The notes under the pieces were generated by a model, which made no database searches, was not told the origin of the DNA, and saw nothing but the letters and a program-made list of their open reading frames with translations. Below are positions 6,552 through 11,998 of a stretch of DNA of 12,112 nt, one piece after another (within the stretch, counting starts at the first letter, position 1; every line of letters starts with the position of its first letter). Source of the stretch: Rikenellaceae bacterium. Its GTDB lineage: Bacteria > Bacteroidota > Bacteroidia > Bacteroidales > Rikenellaceae. The stretch is taken from NCBI GenBank assembly GCA_020859875.1, contig JAJBVJ010000031.1, positions 1 to 12,112 on the forward strand, read 5' to 3'. The position numbers and the translations under genes were made by a program.

Positions 6552-7409
6552 ATGAAAAGGATCATATTCTTTTGCGCTGCGGTATTGGCACTGGGCGCAT
6601 GCAGCAACAACGACGATTTAACCTATCCGGGTTCCGAAGAGACCCGCACGACGTTCGATGAGATGTATCCCGGGGCTAAAGGCGTCAAATGGGAAAAACG
6701 CGGTATCTACAAGACTGCCGTATTCACTTATAGTGGAGACAGGCTTACGGCGTGGTACAATCAGGACGGTGTCTGGTGTATGACCGAAACCCGTACGGAT
6801 TATGAAAAGGCACCCGTTCAAGTCAGAAGCTCTTTTCTGCTCGAATCCGGCCGCTCTGCCGGAGCAGACCTTGTCGATGTCCTTTCCCGGGACGGGATCG
6901 AAGATATTTATGTCGTGGTCGAAGGTGAAGGTTCCGCAAGGGTGGAGTATTACTATTCCCGGGACGGGATTCTCGTAAAGAAACTCGACGAAAAGTCGCG
7001 TATTTATGAAGATTACCGCAATGAGATCGTGCCCCAGATTCCAAACCAGGTATACTCGACGATAGGGCATCTATATCCCGCAGCCCGAATAATGGAGGTA
7101 GATGTGATCTTCCCCGGCATATTATACATCGACGTTATAGACGGGGCGATTCTTAAAACACTGGAATTCAGCCTGACCGGAGCTTGGTCGATGACCTCAT
7201 GGGAAGTTACCGAAAGCTATGTCAAAGGAAGTCAACCACAGGTATATGAGGCTTTTGCAGAACTTGGATATAGCGACCGGGCAGAGATCACGTCCATCGA
7301 CTGCTGCGAAAATCCTTCGCTGAGGTTCTACTGGTTCCGTGTCGATAATAACGGTACCGAGGCGAATGTAAAGATATCCGAAGAGGGCAACGTTCTCGTG
7401 GTATCGTAG
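6552..7409 (+). CDS. Lipoprotein with two PepSY-like units
   Basis: 285 residues. The N-terminus MKRIIFFCAAVLALGAC has a basic start, a hydrophobic stretch and a lipobox LGAC with Cys17. It is followed by SNNDD, and acidic residues just after the Cys fit surface or outer-membrane lipoproteins in Bacteroidetes. Two related units follow. Unit 1 (about 32-147) contains FDEMYPGAKGVKWEK and DGVWCMTETRTDY. Unit 2 (about 165-285) contains IGHLYPAARIMEVDV and TGAWSMTSWEVTESY. The 'xxYPxA ... W(x)(M/T)' layout is that of the PepSY-like domain (PF11396 type, resembling beta-lactamase-inhibitor folds) common in gut Bacteroidetes; its ligand is unknown. The ATG is set by the lipobox and an AGGAGG site 9 nt upstream. 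The gene stands alone between the gene-poor leader and a hairpin shared with a convergent operon. Confidence 0.85.
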   Translation: MKRIIFFCAAVLALGACSNNDDLTYPGSEETRTTFDEMYPGAKGVKWEKRGIYKTAVFTYSGDRLTAWYNQDGVWCMTETRTDYEKAPVQVRSSFLLESGRSAGADLVDVLSRDGIEDIYVVVEGEGSARVEYYYSRDGILVKKLDEKSRIYEDYRNEIVPQIPNQVYSTIGHLYPAARIMEVDVIFPGILYIDVIDGAILKTLEFSLTGAWSMTSWEVTESYVKGSQPQVYEAFAELGYSDRAEITSIDCCENPSLRFYWFRVDNNGTEANVKISEEGNVLVVS

Positions 7410-7436
7410 CTGAGGATCGGTATTCAATGATATAAT

Positions 7437-7466
7437 GTCATACCGCGGCAATGGCTGCGGTATGAT
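7437..7466. terminator. Strong hairpin between convergent genes, likely bidirectional terminator
   Basis: The sequence 7437-7449 pairs with 7454-7466 to give a 13-bp stem, including two G-U pairs, closed by the 4-nt loop AATG. The core TCATACCGC/GCGGTATGA is perfect. It lies 27 nt after the lipoprotein stop and 29 nt after the stop of the convergent radical SAM gene. Only a short T-run (TTT) follows on the plus side. Confidence 0.65.
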
Positions 7467-7495
7467 TTCCTGCGTTATAAACGTAAAGGTGTAGT

Positions 7496-8446
7496 TTATA
7501 GAAGCTGCCCCTGATGGTAATCGTGAACCTCGAGGTACTGCTCCAACATTGACAAAAGCCGGTCGTTGCGAACCAGGCCCCAGTTGGGGCCGGCATGGTA
7601 GCGGGGCGGTGCTTCGCTTGCGAACCGTTCGATGATAAGATCCGGTCGTAGCCTGCGAAGTATTTGGGCAAAGAGGGCTATATATTCCTCGATGGATTTA
7701 AAATGAAAATTCCCGGGTTCATCTTCCCATTGACGGCTCATGGCGGTGCCTTTGAATATTTGCAGTTGGTGGAATTTGACGGACGTAAGAGGCAGGGAGT
7801 TTATAGTTCCGGCCCCATCGAGCAGCATCCGGTCGGTTTCGCCCGGGAGCCCGAGGATGAAGTGGGCCCCGGTATGGATTCCCCGCGATGCAGTTTTTTC
7901 GATAGCCGTTCGGGCGCAGGCGAAATCGTGCCCGCGGTTTATATTCCGTAGGGTTTCGTCACGGCACGATTCGACACCATATTCGATGGCTACATATTTA
8001 TTTTTTGCGAGGTCGGCGAGGTAATCGAGTTTTTCATCGTCTATGCAATCGGGCCGCGTTCCTACGATAATGCCTTCAACCCCGGGTACGGCCAGGGCAC
8101 GGGAGTAAATGTCCCGGAGGGTATCGAGTGGGGCATATGTATTCGAAAAGGACTGGAAGTAGACGAGATACGACCCGGCCCGGCGGTAGCGGTTCCGGTG
8201 AAAGGATATACCCTCTTTAATTTGCCAGGCCACATCTTCCCCTTTCATACAGTAGGACGGGGTGAATGCGGCATTATCGCAAAAAGTGCATCCCCCGGTG
8301 CCGAGAGTACCGTCCCGGTTGGGGCATGTGAATCCTGCGTTTACCGTGACCTTCTGAACCCGATGGCCAAAAATCTTACGGAAATAGCCCGCATAGGAAT
8401 TGAAACGGCGGTCGTCGCCCCACGGATATTTCACCTCGGATGGCAT
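7496..8446 (-). CDS. TIGR01212/YhcC family radical SAM protein
   Basis: 316 residues. The N-terminal half carries the family signature VNAGFTCPNRDGTLGTGGCTF, with cluster cysteines C41, C53 and C56 (wide first spacing, as in YhcC/Elp3-like radical SAM proteins). Then come YFQSFSNTYAPLDTLR, GIIVGTRPDC, VAIEYGVES and HFILGLPGE, all typical of TIGR01212. These iron-sulfur enzymes use S-adenosylmethionine to start radical chemistry; the substrate of this family has not been settled to my knowledge. The C-terminus (LVHDYHQGQL-like ending EVHDYHQGQLL) is also family-like, so the gene is full length. It is the last gene of the cstA run, 9 nt after the preceding stop. It is related to the oxygen-sensitive metabolism expected of an anaerobe only by inference. 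Confidence 0.92.
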   Translation of the reverse strand: MPSEVKYPWGDDRRFNSYAGYFRKIFGHRVQKVTVNAGFTCPNRDGTLGTGGCTFCDNAAFTPSYCMKGEDVAWQIKEGISFHRNRYRRAGSYLVYFQSFSNTYAPLDTLRDIYSRALAVPGVEGIIVGTRPDCIDDEKLDYLADLAKNKYVAIEYGVESCRDETLRNINRGHDFACARTAIEKTASRGIHTGAHFILGLPGETDRMLLDGAGTINSLPLTSVKFHQLQIFKGTAMSRQWEDEPGNFHFKSIEEYIALFAQILRRLRPDLIIERFASEAPPRYHAGPNWGLVRNDRLLSMLEQYLEVHDYHQGQLL

Positions 8447-8455
8447 AATTTGGGG

Positions 8456-9160
8456 TCAGGCGCTTTTAAGGGCCTCTATAAATCCGGGAAACAGCTTCCA
8501 AAGATGCTCCGTCTGGAGCCAGAGTTCCCGTGCAAGAGTTTGCCTGGATGGGTGTTCCGACTCGATATCGCGGATATAGGCTTCATCCACCGGATGCTCC
8601 TCCGCGGTAAATTCGTCGTAATAAGTGGCAAAATTCTTTTTGAAGTGGCGCAGCTCTCCTGGAGCCATACTACCGGTGCGCCGGAAATCGCTCCATAAAG
8701 CGAGGAGTTCCTTATCGGCATATTTATCGCTGACGTCGTTTATCACCTCGTCGAACCAGTCGTATTCCTCGAGTGCGACATAGGCGTATGCCAACCTTTT
8801 GGAGGCCTCCAGATGATCTTCCGGATCGAGTTCCACCTGCATTTCAAGCATTGCCGCACACATTTCGAAATCCCCTATAAGAAAATGGTCGATAGCGGAA
8901 AAGCTCAGCAACAGGATTGCGTCGCGGCTATTGGCATCCTCCCAGTCCAGTTCCATATCGGTGGAGTCCGGGATCAGCTCCATTAGCTGCTGGAAAGCCT
9001 CGAACCGCGTATTGCATGCCCCTTCTATATCCCCGCGGGCTTCCTGTTCCTGCGAATGGGCAAGCTCCCGGCCGAAGTGGCATGGTACTCCGCCGTCGTC
9101 TTCCGAATATATTATGCGGTAACAATTGCCCGCCGTCGGTATCAGCTGTGCTTTACTCAT
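8456..9160 (-). CDS. Unrecognised acidic, helical (TPR-like) protein
   Basis: 234 residues, no signal peptide or membrane segment, strongly acidic and predicted mostly helical. Residues about 85-150 (FSAIDHFLIGDFEMCAAMLE ... RLAYAYVALEEYDWFDEVIND) show helix pairs with A/L/Y/G spacing like degenerate tetratricopeptide repeats; 'LDPEDHLEA' between helices is also TPR-like. Several Cys (13, 27, 49, 100) do not form an obvious metal site. I cannot name a family. The ATG overlaps the end of cstA in ATGAGTAA (8-nt overlap), and the stop is 9 nt before the radical SAM gene, so the three are almost certainly one transcript with coupled translation. A cytoplasmic adaptor or helper role is possible but not supported beyond context. 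Confidence 0.8.
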   Translation of the reverse strand: MSKAQLIPTAGNCYRIIYSEDDGGVPCHFGRELAHSQEQEARGDIEGACNTRFEAFQQLMELIPDSTDMELDWEDANSRDAILLLSFSAIDHFLIGDFEMCAAMLEMQVELDPEDHLEASKRLAYAYVALEEYDWFDEVINDVSDKYADKELLALWSDFRRTGSMAPGELRHFKKNFATYYDEFTAEEHPVDEAYIRDIESEHPSRQTLARELWLQTEHLWKLFPGFIEALKSA

Positions 9161-10598
9161 TTTTTTCTCTTTTTCTTACTCGGCCAATGAAACAGCCCAG
9201 AATAACGGCGGTTAAAAGGCCGCCCAACACCCCTCCCGTAGTTCCGTCCAAAGCCATCATTTCCCGGGACGTAAACAGATAATCGGCGGTGATAAAGGTC
9301 ATCGCCAGGGCCGGAATAAGGGCCAGGAGGTAATTCTTTCTTTTGCCGTAGAGGTACACCGAGATCATCCACAGGGTCACGACCGCAAGCGTCTGGTTCG
9401 CCCAGGCAAAATATCTCCATACAATATCGAATTCAACCAGCGTGATCCCGAATCCGACGAGAAACAGCGGAATGCAAATGTACAGTCTTTTCCGATAAGA
9501 ACGCTGCTGTATACCGAGGAAATCGGCGATTATCAACCGCGCACTGCGAAATGCCGTATCTCCTGACGATATTGGCGCGGCAACAACCCCGAGCAGGGCA
9601 AGAATAGCCCCGACCCGTCCCAGCGTCGTATTGGCAATAAGGTCGACCGCCCATGCGGCATTATTGCCGCTCGCGGCCAGCTCCTGGTTAAGCGCGTCGA
9701 CACCGCCGAAAAATGCCATCGCCATAGCGGCCCAGATAAGAGCTATCATGCTCTCGGAGATCATAGCGCCAAAAAAGACCGGCCGGCCCTGACTCTCGTT
9801 GGTAAGACACCGCGCAACGAGAGGCGATTGTGTGGCATGAAACCCGGAGATTGCCCCGCACGCTATGGTGATGAACATCGTCGGGACGATCGGAAACCGT
9901 GCCGCATCCGATTTCATATTTGCAAGCGATGTAAGTTCCGGTACATTATATCCCCCGAATATCAGTGCGGCAAAAATGCCGACAGCCATAAGAATGAGAG
10001 CGGCCCCGAACAACGGATAAATCTTTCCGATGATCTTATCGACCGGCAGCAGCGTGGCCAGTACGTAATAGGCCAAAATGATCCAAACCCAGAAGTTCGG
10101 AATCGTGATTTTGCCGAGATTCAGATCGGCAAACCCTGCCAGATTACCCAGAATATCCGCGGGCCCGAGCATAAAAACCGCCCCTACGAGCACCATCAAA
10201 AAAATGGTAAATATTCTCATAAACTGCTTTGCGCCCGTTCCCAGATACTTCCCTACGATTTCGGGAAGACTGAGACCATTGTTGCGCAGAGAGATCATTC
10301 CGGATAGATAATCGTGCATCGCTCCGAAAAAGATACCGCCGAAAGTTATCCAGAGGAAAGCGACAGGGCCGTAAGTTGCACCGAGTACCGCTCCGAATAT
10401 CGGGCCGAGACCAGCAATATTGAGCAGTTGTATCAAAAATGTTTTCCATTTGGGCAGCGGAACGTAATCCACCCCGTCGTAACAGCTCTGCGACGGAACG
10501 TTGCGGGAAGGGTCTGCGGCGAACATCCTTTCCAGATATCTGCCGTAGGTGAAATAAGATAGGGCGAGCAATATGAGACAGAGAGCAAAAGTAATCAT
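9153..10598 (-). CDS. cstA: CstA-family carbon starvation/peptide-type transporter
   Basis: 481 residues, an integral membrane protein with about a dozen hydrophobic segments. Family blocks are PLPKWKTFLIQLLNIAGLGP (47-66), FGAMHDYLSGMISLRNNG (91-108), LPEIVGKYLG, and ISGFHATQSPLVARCL (250-264), the CstA signature. A later block is APISSGDTAFRSARLIIADF. CstA/BtsT transporters take up peptides or pyruvate under carbon limitation; which substrate applies here cannot be read from sequence. The protein is much shorter than the roughly 700-residue enterobacterial form and lacks its C-terminal extension; short forms are normal in Bacteroidetes. It leads the operon with the acidic protein and the YhcC-like enzyme. 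The start ATG at 10598 gives the usual MITFxLCLxLL beginning. Confidence 0.93.
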   Translation of the reverse strand: MITFALCLILLALSYFTYGRYLERMFAADPSRNVPSQSCYDGVDYVPLPKWKTFLIQLLNIAGLGPIFGAVLGATYGPVAFLWITFGGIFFGAMHDYLSGMISLRNNGLSLPEIVGKYLGTGAKQFMRIFTIFLMVLVGAVFMLGPADILGNLAGFADLNLGKITIPNFWVWIILAYYVLATLLPVDKIIGKIYPLFGAALILMAVGIFAALIFGGYNVPELTSLANMKSDAARFPIVPTMFITIACGAISGFHATQSPLVARCLTNESQGRPVFFGAMISESMIALIWAAMAMAFFGGVDALNQELAASGNNAAWAVDLIANTTLGRVGAILALLGVVAAPISSGDTAFRSARLIIADFLGIQQRSYRKRLYICIPLFLVGFGITLVEFDIVWRYFAWANQTLAVVTLWMISVYLYGKRKNYLLALIPALAMTFITADYLFTSREMMALDGTTGGVLGGLLTAVILGCFIGRVRKREKNE

Positions 10599-10618
10599 CC
10601 CGGGTTAGATTTCCGGGC

Positions 10619-10626
10619 CGAAGTTA
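10619..10626 (-). promoter_or_regulatory. Possible -7 box for the cstA operon
   Basis: On the minus strand this reads TAACTTCG, one mismatch from TAnnTTTG, 20 nt upstream of the cstA ATG. The leader between contains CCCGG/CCGGG (10599-10603 and 10613-10617), which could form a small hairpin. No convincing -33 box is seen, so the call is weak. Confidence 0.35.
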
Positions 10627-10648
10627 GTGATTTTTAGTAAAAATTTAT

Positions 10649-10656
10649 CATATTTG
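10649..10656 (+). promoter_or_regulatory. Possible -7 box for tRNA-Thr
   Basis: CATATTTG followed by C is one mismatch from TAnnTTTG and lies 30 nt before the mature tRNA-Thr 5' end. This distance fits a short 5' precursor removed by RNase P. No clear -33 box is visible. Confidence 0.4.
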
Positions 10657-10686
10657 CAGCCTGTAAGCGGCCAGCGGGCTGCTCCG

Positions 10687-10759
10687 GCCGCAATAGCTCA
10701 GTTGGTAGAGCACATCACTCGTAATGATGAGGCCGTCGGTTCAAGTCCGACTTGCGGCT
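10687..10759 (+). tRNA. tRNA-Thr (anticodon CGT)
   Basis: Full cloverleaf of 73 nt. The acceptor stem GCCGCAA (10687-10693) pairs with TTGCGGC (10752-10758), with discriminator T at 10759. The D-loop contains AGCTCAGTTGGTAGAGC. The anticodon stem CATCA/TGATG closes loop CTCGTAA with anticodon CGT at 10720-10722, reading codon ACG (Thr). The T-arm contains GGTTCAAGTCC. CCA is not encoded; the next bases are CGA. Confidence 0.97.
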
Positions 10760-10763
10760 CGAA

Positions 10764-10797
10764 TAAGTCAGGAGGCAAGTATTTGCCTCCTGACTTA
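10764..10797 (+). terminator. Perfect 15-bp hairpin after tRNA-Thr
   Basis: TAAGTCAGGAGGCAA (10764-10778) and TTGCCTCCTGACTTA (10783-10797) form a perfect 15-bp stem with the 4-nt loop GTAT, starting 5 nt after the tRNA. The following GTTTAAA gives only a weak T-run. Position and stem strength make it the probable tRNA-Thr terminator. Confidence 0.8.
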
Positions 10798-10859
10798 GTT
10801 TAAATGGCTGTAGAGTATGCCTGCACTGATATCGGAACGTGATTAATAACGGTATAAGT

Positions 10860-10891
10860 TTTGGATAAACGGAATATCCGTTTTACTTTTG
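10860..10891 (+). promoter_or_regulatory. Promoter of tRNA-Ser
   Basis: The -33 box TTTG (10860-10863) and the -7 box TACTTTTG (10884-10891, exact TAnnTTTG) are separated by 20 nt, the canonical Bacteroidetes arrangement. The -7 box ends 5 nt before the mature tRNA-Ser 5' end, so the precursor leader must be very short. The spacer contains AAACGGA-ATA-TCCGTTT (10867-10883), a perfect 7-bp inverted repeat. Confidence 0.75.
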
Positions 10892-10896
10892 CACCC

Positions 10897-10984
<88 letters not shown>

Positions 10985-10989
10985 ATAAA

Positions 10990-11004
10990 GATTGATAATC
11001 AATC
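10990..11004. repeat. 15-bp palindrome directly after tRNA-Ser
   Basis: GATTGAT-A-ATCAATC is a perfect inverted repeat with 7-bp arms and a single central base, 5 nt past the tRNA CCA. It may act as a weak terminator stem or as the inverted core site of a tyrosine integrase. It has no GC content to make a stable hairpin, which favours a protein-binding role. Confidence 0.5.
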
Positions 11005-11015
11005 ACTTACAGAAA

Positions 11016-11037
11016 TTACGCACAATTTTACGCACAA
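11016..11037. repeat. Tandem direct repeat TTACGCACAA, candidate integrase arm sites
   Basis: TTACGCACAA occurs at 11016-11025 and again at 11028-11037, a 12-bp period close to one helical turn. Both lie within 55 nt of the tRNA-Ser 3' end. Tandem short direct repeats next to a tRNA 3' end are characteristic of arm-type binding sites in attachment regions of tyrosine-recombinase elements. No integrase gene is inside the window. Confidence 0.45.
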
Positions 11038-11077
11038 AACGTAGGATTGTGTGTTTTTCATATACCCTTAACAGTAT

Positions 11078-11139
11078 AAAGTGTTATATTTTGTATATTT
11101 GTGTGATTCACTTTGTTTTGCACGATATTATAACACTTT
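11078..11139. repeat. 11-bp inverted repeat enclosing a promoter-like box
   Basis: AAAGTGTTATA (11078-11088) is the exact reverse complement of TATAACACTTT (11129-11139), with 40 nt between. The interior holds TATATTTG at 11094-11101 and a further CACTTT (11109-11114) complementary to the start of the left arm, plus GTGATTCAC. Possible roles are repressor operators, an element end, or a tiny invertible segment. Confidence 0.5.
11094..11101 (+). promoter_or_regulatory. Isolated promoter-like -7 box
   Basis: TATATTTG is an exact TAnnTTTG match on the plus strand, but no plausible plus-strand gene follows and no -33 box is clear. It may be a relic promoter, perhaps the old divergent promoter of a phage regulatory region. 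Confidence 0.3.
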
Positions 11140-11174
11140 TTTCATGAATAACCCCCAAGAATAGGAAAAGGGAA

Positions 11175-11396
11175 TTACGTGGGAATCGTGGTATTTAAGT
11201 AGTAAAACACATTCTGAATACGCGTTATTTCTTTCTTCACTTCGTTATGGCCGGGTTTGCATTTAGGTAATACAGCAATACCCCAAGCCTTGCAAAATAG
11301 ACGTAGCCAAGGAGCGAACTTAGATAAACAACACCGTATCCGGTTTATAAAGGGGTTAGAGTTCGTCCGTATTACATCGCACGGCAAAGTCGGCAT
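11175..11396 (-). other. Unrecognised 73-codon ORF in the relic region, probably debris
   Basis: The minus-strand frame from 11396 ends with TAA at 11175. Its second half (WGIAVLPKCKPGHNEVKKEI ... VFYYLNTTIPT) has the look of real protein: charged helix, balanced composition. Its first half lies over the repressor fragments in a different frame and looks spurious. The 3' half may be the C-terminal stump of another gene. I do not recognise a family. Confidence 0.25.
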
Positions 11397-11583
11397 CGTC
11401 GATAAGTTCTGTTGAAATAGATGACTTTTTCTGGCTCCGATGGTGGACGGTTCTTCGGGAAGTTCGGGTAATAAGGGATGCCCTCGACCTTATTAAATTT
11501 CGAGTCTGCGATTATTCCGGCATCATGGTTCCCTCGCCGGTAAGTATCCATGCTTTGCTAACATGCGGGAAGGAGTCGATTAT
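11320..11583 (-). pseudogene. Remnant of a phage-type HTH/S24 (LexA/CI-like) repressor, frameshifted
   Basis: Three minus-strand fragments in different frames line up in the order expected for a Bacteroidetes phage repressor. Fragment 1 (11583-11515) reads IIDSFPHVSKAWILTGEG then TMMPE and TAA; 'FPxVSxxWILTGEGxM' is the end of the HTH domain of this family. Fragment 2 (11509-11405) includes KVEGIPYYPNFPKN and EPEKVIYFNRT, like the linker. Fragment 3 (11412-11323) includes LIDDADFAVRCNTDEL, a stop, then PLYKPDTVLFI and another stop; 'ADFAVRxxxDELxPLYKPxTVLF' matches the S24 peptidase-like fold. The first 50-60 residues of the HTH domain are absent, and there are at least two frameshifts and two internal stops. 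The gene cannot make a full repressor. Pattern-based call from memory of the family; no search was possible. Confidence 0.55.
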
Positions 11584-11942
11584 CGATAATTCAAGACAAC
11601 CTTTTCATCACGTTTGATTGTTATTAAATGTGATGGTATGTATTCGATTTTATTCCCGCCGGAAGATACTATCCCATAAAATTGTCCATAATCGCCCAAT
11701 TCGTTTACTTTGGAGAGAGGAATACCTTTCACAAATATTTGCTGCCCTTTTAAATCTATTCCGTGATTCAATCTGAGATCGAATATCCTGTCCCGGCCGT
11801 AAGAGAACGTCTTGGGACTACGGGAGAATTTGATATACTACCTATCCCCGCTGAGCCAAATACTCTCAATTTCCTGTGTTTTATCTGTTACTGTAGTGCC
11901 ATCTTTATCGGCAATCAGAATCACCCTGTTACTTAATCCCAT
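11580..11942 (-). pseudogene. 120-residue ORF interrupted by one in-frame TAG, function unknown
   Basis: From ATG 11942 the frame reads MGLSNRVILIADKDGTTVTD ... IWLSGDR, meets TAG at 11840-11838 (codon 35), and continues in the same frame for 85 coherent residues (YIKFSRSPKTFSYGRDRIFD, then KGQQIFVKGIPLSKVNELGD, ending DEKVVLNYR) to TAA at 11582-11580. Both sides have protein-like composition and alternating strand patterns, so a single stop in an otherwise intact gene is the simplest reading. Translation could also restart at TTG 11771. The beta-rich pattern faintly resembles N-terminal domains of large Bacteroidetes SF1-helicase-like proteins, but I cannot confirm it. A consensus -7 box (TATATTTG) lies 19 nt upstream, so the locus once had its own promoter. 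The repressor relic abuts its 3' end. Confidence 0.55.
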
Positions 11943-11960
11943 AACCCTATATTACATACG

Positions 11961-11968
11961 CAAATATA
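11961..11968 (-). promoter_or_regulatory. -7 box upstream of the interrupted ORF
   Basis: On the minus strand this is TATATTTG, an exact TAnnTTTG match, with 18 nt between the box and the ATG at 11942. The -33 region is AT-rich without a clear TTTG. It supports the ATG at 11942 as a genuine former start. Confidence 0.45.
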
Positions 11969-11998
11969 GAATTAACATGTAATTTATAGATATATGAT

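Larger units (their letters stand above)
10985..11174. other. AT-rich gene-free stretch after tRNA-Ser
   Basis: No ORF with coding character is seen on either strand. The stretch carries the 15-bp palindrome, the tandem repeat, an 11-bp inverted repeat pair and one exact -7 box. Composition is clearly more AT-rich than the core genes to the left, consistent with acquired DNA. Confidence 0.6.

Noticed and set aside
7476..7500. TATAAAC/GTTTATA inverted repeat at the end of the radical SAM gene
   Set aside because: 7 AT-rich pairs with an 11-nt loop overlapping the stop codon; too weak beside the strong hairpin at 7437-7466.
10667..10691. GCGGCC in the tRNA-Thr leader pairing with GGCCGC at the tRNA 5' end
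   Set aside because: Only 6 bp and competing with the stable acceptor stem; probably chance in GC-rich DNA.
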